A stretch of 64,000 nt of DNA from Mesorhabditis belari (GCA_958450365.1 CAUEEP010000743.1:3898001-3962000); one strand, 5' to 3'; shown: positions 33,357-55,915, numbered from the stretch's first letter. Numbers and translations: made by a program. Notes: a model not told the origin generated them from the sequence alone.

Positions 33357-34894
33357 ATGCCGTTCAAGCCAGTCGAGCACCCGAAATGCCCAAAATGCGG
33401 GAAATCGGTTTACGCAGCTGAAGAGATGGTCGCTGGTGGATACAAATGGCACAAATTTTGCTTCAAATGCAGTCAGTTTATTGGAAAAACCCCTTGTCCC
33501 GTCACTTGTCCAGTCTAGATCTAGATCCAGCTCTTTTGTCTTCGAGGATTAACCCAAAAACGAGATCCTTTTGTCTTTCATGTCTAATTATATTTTCATG
33601 TAAATTGTAGCAATGTGTAACAAGTTGCTGGACTCGATGACGTGTTGCGAGCACGCGGCTGAGCTCTACTGTCGACAGTGTCATTGTCGTCGTTGGGGTC
33701 CTAAAGGAATCGGCTTCGGAATTGGTGGTGGTACACTCACAATGGACACTGGAGAGCAATTCGGAAACAAGGAAGTCGATATGACGTCAGTTGATTCGAG
33801 ATTTGTTTTGTGTGTTTTATATTAACCTTTATTCGTGAAAAGATTCAACTAATCCCTGGGGGAGAAGCATCAAAATGAAAGCAATCAAAGATCTCGATTC
33901 TGTTTCGTTTAATGTTTTCTGAGCTTTGTTTCATCAAAGATTCTGCTAGAAAGAGTTTACAAAGTTTGTTTGCAGTTTTAAGTAGTTACAAAGTTTGTAA
34001 AGCACTAAAGTGCTTTAAAAACCGATTACACAACAAAAGAATTTGTCAAAATGTTAGGATTTGTCTAAAGATTAAAGATTAAAGCAATCTTTGAAGATCT
34101 TCGAAGAATCCAACAAAACAAGCATGCTGTATTGTGTTAACACTTTGTCCCAGTCGATAACGAAAACTTCTACCCTATAAAGCCTTTTTCCCATTCAGAT
34201 ATGTGCAATAAAATGCTCGACTCGGTGAATGTGGCTCCGCATGAGGCGGAACTCTATTGCAAGCAGTGTCATGGAAGGAAATTCGGTCCAAAGGGTGTCG
34301 GTTTCGGGCTTGGTGCTGGTTGTCTCACTACGGATAGTGGAGAGCGTTTTGGTGGCAGCTCGAAGCAGTGAGAATCTCAACTCGTCCAAATTTCGCCTCC
34401 TTTTCTTCTGCTTTCACATTTCTTGGTGATTTCACTTTTTTTGCGGTTTGCTTCTTTTGCACGCTTATTACTTCTAGCTTGGCTTAGCTTAGCTTAGCTT
34501 AGCTTAGCTTAGCTTAGCTTAGCTTAGCTTAGCTTAGCTTAGCTTAGCTTCTAGCTTAGCTTAGCTTCTAGCTTAGCTTCTAGCTTAGCTTAGCTTAGCT
34601 TAGCTTAGCTTAGCTTAGCTTAGCTTCCAGCTTTAGACTTGCTTATCAAGAAATTCAATGACCAAGGTAAAGACTAAAGTCAACAATGAATCTTGGTGTT
34701 AATTTCAATTTCAGCATTTCAAGCAATGAAATTTCTTTAAAAAGACTCTTCTCATAATCTAAACAATACCCGCTACTAATTTCTGCATGTTCACTAACAA
34801 AAAGTAGTCAAATTTTCAGAATCATAAAATTTCTAGCAATCGACCAATGACGGCCGAGGCTTTCACGGCTCCAATCAATCCGCAACATCATTGA
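33357..34894 (+). CDS. mlp-1: Muscle LIM protein (CRP/MLP) with alternative LIM exons
   Basis: Single-LIM protein of the cysteine- and glycine-rich (CRP/MLP) family, which binds actin-cytoskeleton and Z-disc partners in muscle. Exon 1 (33357-33471) codes [20 protein letters not shown] to KWHKFCFKC, the first zinc half. Two exons follow that code the same second half: A 33611-33785 ([20 protein letters not shown]) and B 34199-34367 ([20 protein letters not shown]). Each continues with the GPKG(I/V)GFG glycine-rich tail of the family. Both enter in phase 1 and exit in phase 2, so either one, but not both, joins exon 34837-34894 ([18 protein letters not shown]). The products are 115 and 113 residues. 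A likely trans-splice acceptor ends at 33337. Using A then B in one transcript would shift the frame. Confidence 0.93.
34476..34626. repeat. TTAGC pentanucleotide array
   Basis: About 28 copies of AGCTT/TTAGC, with occasional CTAGC variants, in the last intron of the LIM gene, just downstream of alternative exon B. Confidence 0.95.
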
Positions 34895-35394
34895 TCAATA
34901 AACCATCCTTCTCTTTTTTTTCTTCAATCTTCATGTTCACGGTTCTCTCGCACATCACTTTGTGATCGAAAAATGAATTTCAGAATGTCAGCTCTTTTCT
35001 CAAATGTCTTTTCTATCTGTTTTCCTGGTGCCTTCTCTCCTCCCCCCAGCCCGATCTGATTCGTGTTGCCATAACATTTTCTCTACCCATCTTTTTTTTT
35101 CTATCATTCCCCATGCCTTTTTTTTTACTTCTTGCTAACATCTTGTGACCGTTTTGTGACTTTTTTTTTCATTCGCAATTCATTGAAATGCCAGAAAGGC
35201 GCTAATAAAAGAGTGCTAAATGAAATAAATGTAATTATAACGGAACAAATTTTACAAGAATTAGATGTAAATTTCATACACAAACAGAGGGTGAGTCTCT
35301 TTGAAACTCGAAGAAATCACACTAACGAGCCTATTGTTCGAATTTGAAACCTTGCACGGACAACAAACAAAAAGTCAAGTAATCTCATTTTTTG
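34895..35394. other. Intergenic region LIM to claudin-like gene
   Basis: CAATAA just after the LIM stop may be its poly(A) signal. A possible exon at 35195-35291 sits between a GCCAG acceptor and a GTGAGT donor and reads GANKRVLNEINVIITEQILQ. It does not join in phase to any neighbour I can find. It may be a 5' untranslated exon or a relic. Confidence 0.35.
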
Positions 35395-36491
35395 ATGGAA
35401 GCAAAAGCTTTACTATTAGCGAACACATTTTTCATTCTTTTTCTATCATCATTTTCAGAGAATTGGCTCTTATACAAGGTATTAGTTAAAAAAATTTTTT
35501 TAAAATTCATGAAAAAAGTATTACAGATTCGACAACACACTCCAACAACTAGTCTTTGTATTAAGCATACGGTACTTTTTTTTTGGTTAAATTTTATTTC
35601 ACTAGTGTAACAGTCAGTTCATGGAATTTCCTATTTGATGTGTGGCAATGAGTCACACGTTCTCGTTGAGCAGCGAACCTCGCTTTTTCGTCTCTGTAAT
35701 GATCTCACCGGTTCGTCAAAATAAGAAACAAATTTTTCATTGAAATGTGCAGAAAAAACTCGAAAAAACGTTTCGAGACATCGTTTACTTTATAAGACCT
35801 CATGTCACTGGTGGGTTTCAAAATAGAAAGTTATATTTTAAAAATACGACAGGCTTCTCTGTGATCCATGGTCCTCGTGGGCTCCGGTCTCGGTCCCATA
35901 TTGGGAGTTCCTTCTTTCAGCCATTTTATCGGTCTTTGCTCTTGGAAATCTTGCGTATGCTTCACAACAAGCAATCAAAGTAAGAAGAATTCGCGACGAT
36001 AAAGATTGTTTGAAAGTTAATTATTTGATTTTAGGGTAAGGTTGAGGGTGCCGGAAAGGGTTCATCTGCCTGCTGTGCCTTTTTTACTTTGGCACTTTTA
36101 GCTCAATTGCACATCATGCATAGCGTAAACACACATCCACCGCGTAATGAAGTAAAAAGTATTAGAAGATTAAATAAAATTTCCGTAACAGGGTGAATCA
36201 TTGCATTATTGTGAAGCGGGTTGGAGTCTATTATCGGGATGTTTGGGAACAACACTTGCAGGTTGGCGACTTTTCAAAAAGAAGACCAAATTTTTTAGGA
36301 ATTTGCGGATATCTCTACCTATCGGCGGCTCAAGTATTTAGGGAGAATGCTTCTTCCAATAAAGAAATTTTCAGTTATTAGCCGACAGAGAGAGAAGTCA
36401 ACGGAGACGCCGATTGATGCACAATGCAATTATGAGCAGTTGCCGACAAGAAATCGCTCTGGCTATCCGTGCGAAAATGACTGTACTTTAA
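35395..36491 (+). CDS. Four-TM claudin/stargazin-like membrane protein
   Basis: Nine exons join in phase: 35395-35478, 35527-35571, 35614-35710, 35753-35810, 35853-35979, 36035-36151, 36192-36261, 36299-36331, 36374-36491. Residues 4-20 (KALLLANTFFILFLSSF) are a signal anchor or TM1. They are followed by a long first loop with SLFRLC, which recalls the claudin-superfamily GLW-C motif. Then come TM2 (WEFLLSAILSVFALGNLAYA), TM3 (CCAFFTLALLAQLHIM), an EAGWSLLSG motif entering TM4 (as in CACNG/stargazin YGWSF) and a basic tail (ERSQRRRRLMHN). If the 42-base intron 36332-36373 is not spliced, a stop at 36379 truncates the tail. Family assignment is by topology and motif only. It converges with the minus-strand gene ending at 36618. 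Confidence 0.6.
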
Positions 36492-36617
36492 TGATATTTC
36501 ATGTTTATAGTAAACGTAAACTGACAACAACGCAACGTAACTATTAATACAATATTGAGCATTCTATAGCGAAAAAAGAAGCACATCATCAATAAAAAAA
36601 ACAAAAACAACCCGAGA

Positions 36618-37216
36618 TCAAAACCACCTAGAACGAGAATTCAAAGACGCTAACGCTTGTTCAACGGTCGAGTGTTCGTGGAGTAAATTGCCGACATTAG
36701 CTCGTCTCCTCACTTCATTTTTGGAACCGATTGTTCGTTTAACCTATTAAAAAACACTATATTGATCGAATATGAATAACTATGTACCTTTCCTGGCATT
36801 CGGCGTGCTTCTATCAAATTAGCTTCTTTGGTTCTTTGTTCTTCTAGGGAAGAGACATTTTTGCTTTGAAAATAGGCAAGTTCAGCTTCCTAAAAAATTA
36901 AATAATTTTATTAATATGGTAAAACTAACTTTTGTGACATATGGCCTCGTTAGTTGTCTCATCACTTCCCATTCTCTGTTTAATCTTTCTCGTAAAAGAT
37001 TTTTGCGAGACTCAGTTACTGGATAGTCAGGTCGACCCGTCCTAAAAGAAGAGGCATTACGTTACGAGGGTGAAGGCAAAATTTTTATTTGTGACTTCAA
37101 AAAATAACTAACGCTTTTTGTTGCGCCTGAAGAGGTCCTCGATAACCAATATCCCAGGGACGTCGATCCCAATGTATTCTGTTGAGATTGCGACACGATG
37201 CTCTTGAAAGAAACAT
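36618..37216 (-). CDS. Small basic protein, possibly mitochondrial ribosomal
   Basis: Four exons in phase (37113-37216, 36930-37041, 36788-36889, 36618-36743) give 147 residues. The start codon directly follows a CTTTAG acceptor, so the mRNA is probably trans-spliced. The N-terminus MFLSRASCRNLNRIHWDRRP is rich in R, S and aromatic residues without acidic ones up to W16, as in mitochondrial presequences. The rest is a charged helix (ESRKNLLRERLNREWEVMRQ) and a tail ending EQALASLNSRSRWF. The end weakly recalls mitochondrial ribosomal protein mS26. The gene is convincing; the function is a guess. It may be the downstream member of an operon with the SRA1-like gene, whose stop lies 333 bases upstream. 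Confidence 0.55.
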
Positions 37217-37549
37217 CTAAAGGTGACCATTTGAAAAAAAATTCTTTGTTTTTATGAGCAAAAATAATAATAATAATAATAACGATGGATTTAACATCAA
37301 CAAATTTCAATGGATATTTAAATATAGTTTATTTCTGATGCAACATCCCATACCACCAGCAAACCCAAGTAGAACTATGGAAAAGAAAACAGGATAAATA
37401 CTATTACCCATTAAAAGATTTCAGTTTAATGGGAGACAAAATCACGGCTGCATATTAGTACATTAGTAACAAATTTATGAAAGAAAGGTAGGACTAAAAG
37501 ATAAACACGGTTAAAACATTAAAAAAAGATTAAGGGAGAAAAGAAGAAA
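37217..37549. other. Spacer between SRA1-like gene and small basic gene
   Basis: AT-rich 333 bases with no coding frame. It contains an (AAT)n run at 37265-37281. A CTTTAG acceptor abuts the downstream start codon. A spacer of this size with an acceptor could be an operon intercistronic region. Confidence 0.35.
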
Positions 37550-40500
37550 TTATTGCGTTCGCAGTCGTTGGCTTCCAGCGCTGCCAGTTCTTGATGGAGA
37601 GCGTTTCAATTCAGAGATGAGTAGCCGAAGACCATGTGCCCATGTTCCTAAAGCAACAGTAGACTTAGTTTTTGCATTGGGATTTTCCCTACAATCACCT
37701 ACCCATTTCCGTAGGAAAACATTGTTGCAGTTGTTCAAAAAATATCCAAGCCTCTTCATATTGTTCCCGATCTACAGCTATAAATTAACGAGGAATATTA
37801 AGGTGCCAAAAGAAGCATACCATCAACAACGAAATTTAACTTCTTTATACAAGAATCCGTGATCGCATCATTCATGACCTGCTCTTTTAACGAAGCTAGT
37901 CGCAGTTGAACACCCTCACATTTTACCTATAAAAGAGAAAATTATACAATTGGCTGGTTGACTGCTGGCTTACCGGATGCAATCGCATTGAAGCTTTTGT
38001 TAAAAATGCAACACATTGATTTCCAGAAAGTGAAACATCACCGGCTGCCTTAACAGGGGCGCTGGAAAGTGAACGTTTATAAGGCCAAAATGTCGAAACA
38101 TTTACCGATAATTCAAAGAATCAATCGATGCAAGCGAACTTCTTAACACACCCTCGGCAATACAGTTGGGCGCCGAGTAAATTAGACTCGTCGGTTGTCG
38201 CTCCAAAGAACTCTATAAATCAAATACTCACTTTTTAAAAATCAAGACACGATATTACACTAGGCGTTGGTGTTGAAGGAGCTGTAGATGATTGTTTCGA
38301 ATCCCTCCTTTCCGGAAGCGAGGCACTCTGGAACAAAAAGTATAAGATTTAAAATAGATACTAACCTTTTGATTCAAAATTGGAGTGGATTGCGTTGACT
38401 GTGGGGTATCAAATTGACCAGCTTCGTTCCATTCAGTTGAAACATCGGACGATTGCTAACATTAAATACATGATATAAGCAAAGTAAATATTACTTACCG
38501 TTGTCAGTGAGTTTCTTGTACCAAAAATATCAGATTTGCCTTCTTTTCCTAAAAAAGCAGTAGTTTAATGATCGAAAAAAACGAACTGTTAACGCTGAAA
38601 GCATCAAAGACGGGACGATATGAAGATTGACTTGTTTGAGCGGTAGTTACCTCAAATGTCCATCATAAACAAAAATAATTTGCTTAAGTCTACCTGATGA
38701 TCACCAAGAGTTGTCGGTCCCATATCTATCACAAAGTTGAGGAAAAGGAAGTTGTTAAAGAATTGACGAGTGACGACTATCTAAATGAATAAGTTATAAA
38801 GGAATGCTCGTGACTAGTCCATAGTCTGAAATTCAAAACTACAAAAAATGGCCTTTCTCATAGATCCAATTAAGCAAAAATTTTTAGAAATTCCCATAGT
38901 AAATACTAATCGCAAACGTAAAATACCATTTTGCCTTCCCATAAATACTAGAATCTTATTATTAACATTGTTTAAGTTAAGCAAATCATAAAGAAACCCA
39001 GTTTTTTTGCTTGTTTATATTCAATAATAATCAATAGGAGTACAGCGGGTACTGAGCTCTAAAAATTTAAAAAGTTATTTTGAAAATGGGTAGTCAATAA
39101 TCAAAAGTAGACCTCCCGCAAATCGGATAAAATCACCATGAAAAAAAAAGACAAATAATTGTAGGTCTTGTGAAAATTTTCCTTTCGGAAATTTAATTGT
39201 GGAGGTGTGAGCCCAAAGGAGGCACCGATTTCAAGCTCAAATAAATGGATTTCCGTATTCGTTTCAAAAACAATCATGTCAAATTTCAATACGTGAGGTG
39301 TTTGGTTATGCAAATGAAAGTTAAGCTGACGAAAAAGTGTGGTTAGATTAAACATAATCTCTTTCTTTTTGAGAATTCTATTCAAAATCAATAAGGGGAA
39401 TTAACGAAATCATTGAATCGCGAAAATAAGGAGTAGATGAGGGTTTTGTAAGAAGAGGCGATAATAGGTTTGTTAGACGGCGTAATAACCTTGTCGCCGC
39501 TGATCCGTCTTTTGACGGGGGCCAATGAAACCATGCCAACGGATAGGTGAGCCGCTGCAGAAGAAAAGGCCGACCAGGCTCACACAAACAAGAATAATGG
39601 GGAATTTTTTCCGACTAAAAGCCAAGAAAAAATTGATCTCCCTAGTACGAGATGATCATCGAAATTTTTGTAAAAAGTTGAGACAGAGTTTGTTTGGAGA
39701 GTCCTTTTTTGTTAAACGTAAATTTTATCACTTGGCTGATTGCTCTCTAGCTACACCCAAAAATATTGTTCCACACTTGACCGGTAAGTATTTGTACACA
39801 AAATAGCTTACAAGAAAATTGGCGAGCTTGTAGAAATCATAAATTTTGTGGAGCAGAAGAATTGTAATGAGGGTGTCCACTGTTTGCTGGAAGACCCTAA
39901 ACAAAAACAATGTATCATCGCAACACAAAATATAAAATACCTGCATTGGGAAAGCGCTGCCGAATTCCCCGCTGGCAGCTGCGGGGTAAGCCGAAAAACT
40001 TAAGCAAAAATTAGAAGGGTTTTAAATTAGACTTGCAAACCCTGTTGAGCCATCGGTTGTTGTTGTTGTTGCATCGGCATGTTTTGACCAGGCTGCTAAA
40101 ACTTTTACGTTCAAGAAATAAAAAAGCAAAATACTTGGTGAACCTGTTGCACAGGAACGGGGGATCCATAGTGATGAGCTAAATAAAAAAAAAATTTTTT
40201 TTAATTACTTTTGCCAAAATATACCGGGGGCACTATTCGTCTGTTGTTGGTATGGCTGTCCGGGACTTGCACCGAATTGTTGCTGACCGGTGCCCTGAAA
40301 ATAAATAATATGAAATCGACACTAGATTTGTAAAAATAGCCGACTTACTGACAAATTACTTAATAATCAAGGCCTAGATCCATTACAACAATCAATTCTA
40401 GTTCATCATGATGTTTGTTGTTGAAATTTCAAATTCAGTGTATTAAGTTCAAGTAGTGGTACTTGATATCTTTTTAATTTGACGCCAAAAAGTATGCTCA

Positions 40501-40786
40501 CATTTATCGACGGGTCGACAAGTCGCTTGTGTCGTGAAAGTCGGCTTGAAGCTGCACCTGAACGACACAAAATAAAATAAGCTTACAGGAAGTTTTTCTT
40601 CATTATCTTTACTGGGTTACTGGTTTATTAACATTAAATTTCCTCGTACTAATATAACGTTAAAATTTGTTGACAAGTCACAGCTTAATTTGCATAAAAT
40701 TTACCTGGCCCAATTGAAGGTGGATCGTTCCATCCAGCTGGAACCGATGATGGGAGTTGTTGTTGATAGGAGCTCGGCCACGACAT
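37550..40786 (-). CDS. SRA1-like protein (Sec31 C-terminal fold)
   Basis: The upstream part (40705-40786, 40502-40557, 40225-40294, 40135-40178, 40041-40095) codes MSWPSSYQQQL, GWNDPPSIGP, KRLVDPSIN and a Q-rich stretch. The downstream part (38694-38725, 38587-38650, 38499-38548, 38366-38455, 38259-38327, 38106-38212, 37974-38061, 37821-37926, 37703-37777, 37550-37647) codes a Ser-rich linker and a helical domain VQLRLASLKEQVMND to TWAHGLRLLISELKRS. GWNDPP near the N-terminus, K-R-L/V, and this C-terminal helix bundle are the signature of SRA1 (steroid receptor RNA activator protein), which shares its fold with the Sec31 C-terminus. No WD40 region is present, so Sec31 itself is unlikely. Joining 40041 to 38725 keeps frame and gives 361 residues. 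Alternatively the upstream part ends at TGA 39837 through two further exons and the downstream part starts at ATG 38723 (258 residues). Confidence 0.6.
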
Positions 40787-41678
40787 GGCTTGTCGTCGAC
40801 ACTCCACCCAAGTGTTTTACTAAAACAAATGTTGAATTACTGCTTTTAAAACAATAAGAAAAGAAATCGAGAAAGAAATTGGCAAGACCGCAAAGCTTTT
40901 AGTCGAGTGTTTTACGAGAATATTTAACCATTAGGTCACTTGAGCAACTATAGAGATTTCATTGTGCGAAAAATTGGAAAAAAGTCTGGGAAAAGCTGGC
41001 GTCGTGTTATGTGACGGTGGAGAATTTATACGAAAATTTATTGTTTACGAGCTTTTAGGTGTGAGCGCGGAGAGGGGAGTGTGGCGTAGTCGTCGGGTTT
41101 TTGACAGAAAAAGACCGGCTTTTGGTGGTGCATAAGAAGTGACATTTGAAAAGAAAAAGAATGTATTACCACACTTTCATGTGTCATCTGGAAAAGCTAA
41201 CTTATCGAAGTATACTATTTTTTACAAATGGCTGATTTTGTTTTGTAGCTTGTGATTTTGTATGCAAACTGCAGCCAACATTCAAAATTTCTTTGTGGAA
41301 TGCTAAAGTTTTATTTCGAAGGCACAAAAAAGATGTGTAAGGTCTTGGAACCTTGAGTGAAAACGAGAGAAAATCACAGAAAGAAACGAAAGTGGTCATG
41401 GATCAAAGATACCATAATTTTTTTCAAACAAAGTCAATGATATGTGACATCAAAGCAAGACAAAAAACTGAAAAAAAACAGATGTTTCTAATTATTCACC
41501 AAACGTAAGTGAATGGAAAGAAAAAATATAAATTAAGACCCGAGTAAAAAGGTGAAAAAGGTTTTTAATTTAACAATCGGTGATAGGTCCAAGGAAATTT
41601 GAAGATTTATGGGCTGCAGGATTGGGTTTTTTGGGGTGATTAGACTGATTTTTCGACGATGATGAGCTCTCTGGGTCA
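40787..41678. other. Spacer between PAR-3 and the SRA1-like gene
   Basis: Nothing coding is supported except that PAR-3 might extend to 41533 in an alternative reading of its last exon. A GTTTTAG acceptor precedes the SRA1-like start. Confidence 0.4.
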
Positions 41679-52404
<10,726 letters not shown>

Positions 52405-52629
52405 CACTCTTTTTGTTGTTGATTAGAGAGAAAAAAAGAAAAGAAAATGAAGAAAGATGAAGAAAGCCTTTCTCGGAAATCTATCTAAATGAATCATTCT
52501 ATTGAAAAATCATCAAGTTACAACAATTTACAACAAGATCATCAAGAAAATTGAGAAATAACGAGAGATTTAAACTTTTCAAAGAAAAAGATCGAAGTTG
52601 AAAAGTTCATTTGATGGCAAAGTTTGCAA

Positions 52630-52757
52630 GCAAAGTTGCAAGCAAAGTTGCAAGGTGCAAAGCAAAGACAAAGCAAAGTCAAAGCAAAGACAAAGCAAAG
52701 ACAAAGCAAAGTCAAAGCAAAGACAAAGCAAAGACAAAGCAAAGACAAAGCAAAGTG
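52630..52757. repeat. CAAAGCAAAGA/T tandem repeat
   Basis: About ten units of a 12-base CAAAGCAAAGA(C/T)A-type repeat. It lies about 230 bases upstream of the PAR-3 start codon. Confidence 0.9.
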
Positions 52758-53629
52758 CAAGTTTATTGCAAAATTGAAAACTGAAAATGAATTTAAAATG
52801 GAAACAATGATAAAAACAAAGTTTTTTTAATTTTAGATTAAAAACAACAAAGAACAGAACAAAGAAACAAAGAACAATGCAAAAAAAATCTAAAAATTTT
52901 ACCAGAAAATCCTTTTAAGAAATGAGAAAGATTTAAAGGAGAATAAACACAAAAAATTTATTGATGTGTGTGGAAGAGTGGAAATCAAGAAGGGGAATGG
53001 ACCGGCTTCTTTTCTAAACAAGCGCTTGATGGCCTGGGCTCTCGAAGGCCAAGCCGCATGTTGAGAGGGCCCATCTCACCTATCTCTTTCCTCTTTCGCC
53101 TTCAGTAATAATAAATGAAGATCTCATGATATCCGAATATCAAAAAAAGAAGCAAATCTATACTTTAACATCTACAACAAGGGGTTTTTTCCCTTATTTA
53201 TTGTAAAATCCAGTTTCTCAATTTGAAAGGTTCCCGGGCGAGTTCGAAAAAATTGATAAGTCGAGCAGATTAGAGAGAAAGTATTAACTAGTCAAAGAGA
53301 AAGAGTTAAAGAGAAAATGCTAACTATAAGAAGAATGATTTGAGGAATTTCCGTGTGTGGGAATAGGCAAAAAGAGGAGGGGAAAGGCCTCAGCGAGGGA
53401 GAGGCTGTCTCATTCGATTGCTTCAATCGTGATAGTGCGCTAATGAGCGAATCGAGTGAATCAAGAGTCTCCTTTTTCTCATTCCTCCATTTCCCCCTCA
53501 TCATTCCATTTCATTTCACTTTTTTCTTTTGTCAATGAATTTCCAGCTTTTTCTTTAACCCTAGCCTCCGATTTCGTACATCGCAAAAAGGCAGTTTTCA
53601 GCATTTTTTCAGCATTTCAGCAATTAAGC

Positions 53630-54340
53630 CAGCTTCAAACTAAGCCAGCTTCAAATTAAGCCAGCTTCAAATTAACCTAGTTTCAGATTAAGCCAGCTTC
53701 AAATTAAGCCAGCTTCAAATTAACCTAGTTTCAGATTAAGCCAGCTTCAAATTAAGCCAGCTTCAAATTAACCTAGTTTCAGATTAAGCCAGCTTCAAAT
53801 TAAGCCAGCTTTAAACTAAGCCAGCTTCAAATTAAGCCAGCTTCAAATTAACCTAGTTTCAGATTAGGCCAGCTTCAAATTAAGCCAGCTTCAAATTAAG
53901 CCAGCTTCAAATTAACCTAGTTTCAGATTAGGCCAGCTTCAAATTAAGCCAGCTTCAAATTAAGCCAGCTTCAAATTAAGCCAGCTTCAAATTAAGCCAG
54001 CTTCAAATTAACCTAGTTTCAGATTAGGCCAGCTTCAAATTGAGCCAGCTTCAAATTAAGCCAGCTTCAAATTAACCAGCTTCAAATTAACCTAGTTTCA
54101 GATTAGGCCAGCTTCAAATTAGCCAGCTCAAATTAGCCAGCTTCAAATTAACCAGCTTCAAATTGCCAGCTTCAAATTAAGCCAGCTTCAAATTAAGCCA
54201 GCTTCAAATTAAGCCAGCTTCAAATTAACCTAGTTTCAGATTAGGCCAGCTTCAAATTGAGCCAGCTTCAAATTAAGCCAGCTTCAAATTAAGCCAGCTT
54301 CAAATTAACCTAGCTTCAAATTAAGCTAGCTTCAAATCTT
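53630..54340. repeat. 16-base AGCCAGCTTCAAATTA minisatellite
   Basis: About 44 units. A variant ACCTAGTTTCAGATTA recurs every few units, which gives a higher-order period. The array extends about 710 bases. Confidence 0.97.
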
Positions 54341-55020
54341 GACTAGGAATCAAATTTGAGAAAAGGAACTTTTTAAAAAAGATGACTATAGAAAAAAATT
54401 GCAATTTCAAAAACGTTGTTTATATGATGGGGGAATATTGATGGGGGAAAAAAAGCAGGAAGGAGGAGAGGGAGGGTCGTGAACGGGCAAGACGCGCTAT
54501 CAGATGACTCATTTCAGCCCCCCGTCCCTTCAGCCTCCTTTTTTTTCTTCAAAGAACCCTTCTGGATAAGCTATGTTTCCCCTTTTTTTTTCGTCAGTTC
54601 ATTCCAAATGTTTTATAGAAGAGAGCTTTATTGCAACTTCTTTGTACTCTTTTTTCGGCTCCTCCAAAAGGTGTGACTAATTTTGGAGAGAAAGTGTAGA
54701 AAGAATTGACAATTAAAATCATAGAAATGATAGATTATTTAAGATTTTCTATATAGCTAAAAGGGAAATCAAAGATTTTCGAGAATTTCTCAGTGATCTG
54801 ATTATCAGCGATGAGTAAAAGAAGTCATAAATTCTCGATCTCGATTTGCCTTTTCTCCATCTTTTCCCTTCATCATCCAGCGAAATTATTATCCAGATTT
54901 ACACTCAAAATGGGGAAAGTTTCGCAATGGGGAAAGTTATTTTGAAATTTTTAGCATACCAAAGCTTTAGTTTATTTGAATTTCTTTGAGTTTAAATATT
55001 AAATATAGCAATGATCATAT

Positions 55021-55281
55021 TGCCGTAAATACTGTAATAGTACCCCACCCCCATAATGATGGTGCGGAGCGTTGCGTAGTCTAGCTTTGGTCGCGTTTTT
55101 CTCGACACTGGTTTATGCTACAATAGCAATACAATTATCAAAAAATAGCCCTGAATTTCAGCTATTTTTTGATACCAAAGACGCATTTTTTGAAAGTACG
55201 CGCGCTTTGAAAAAAAATGAAATACTAAAAAACTTTTGCGACTACGCGACTGTACGGGGTACTATTACAGTATTTACGGTA
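55021..55281. mobile_element. MITE, uninterrupted copy
   Basis: It runs from GCCGTAAATACTGTAATAGT to ACTATTACAGTATTTACGGT. It matches the elements at 21066-21339 and 18739-20211 throughout. Confidence 0.85.
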
Positions 55282-55416
55282 GCTTATTGTTTAATATTAA
55301 ATATAGCAATGATCATCTTATCATAATCTTATTTCGATTAAATTTCCAGTAAAATACACTTTGAAAAAAAGCAATCGTACTAAAGCTTTTAACAATTTTG
55401 AATAAACTATTGAGCT

Positions 55417-55786
55417 TACCGTATTTACTCTATTAGTGGGGTCCTCTCTAATAGTGGGGTCGTCTGGAGGGGGGTTGAAAAAATAGTGGGGTCCTCTCGA
55501 ATTGGAAGAAGATATTGGTAACGAAAGTGATACATCAATTGTTGATCTCTTGGATTAGTTCTTTTACTGTTTGTTAATGTTTTGTTACGGTTAAAGCTAA
55601 ATAAAATATGAAGCCAAACTTGTTTTGTCAAGAATTTCGGAGAAAAATTGATATCTTTTCAATTTAAAACTTTGGTTTTATGTTCTTTTAAATTTCTCTA
55701 ATAGTGGGGTCCTCTCTAATAGTGGGGTCGTCTGGAAGGGGATTGAAAAAATAGTGGGGGACCCCACTAATAGAGTAAATACGGTA
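55417..55786. mobile_element. TACCGTA MITE with TAGTGGGGTC repeats
   Basis: Ends TACCGTATTTACTCTATTAG and the complement. Subterminal TAATAGTGGGGTC units and a GGGGGTTGAAAAAATAGT block occur on both sides. The block is shared with the element at 10305-10456. The 180-base unique centre has no coding frame worth calling. Confidence 0.8.
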
Positions 55787-55861
55787 TATTGCCAAAACAT
55801 TGGGCTACGGTAGCTTTTTTTCCGGTACTATGCTATCCTCAGAAACTTGCTTATATTCCAC

Positions 55862-55915
55862 ATTTTGATAATAAATAATCACATTGATACCAATGTGATT
55901 ATTTATTATCAAAAT
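55862..55915. repeat. Perfect palindrome with 4-base spacer
   Basis: ATTTTGATAATAAATAATCA plus CATTG, four bases, then the exact complement (25-base arms). Confidence 0.95.

Noticed and set aside
35195..35291. SRP54-like exon (VLNEIN...LDVN...KQR)
   Set aside because: Short chance-level resemblance to the SRP54 N domain; no further SRP54 exons and no in-phase partner.
39525..39806. 93-residue plus-strand frame with basic sequence
   Set aside because: Lies within the gap or intron of the minus-strand SRA1-like gene; no homology or start context recognised.
37550..40786. Sec31 COPII subunit
   Set aside because: GWNDPP and the C-terminal fold fit, but there is no WD40 or alpha-solenoid region upstream, and the next gene upstream is PAR-3.
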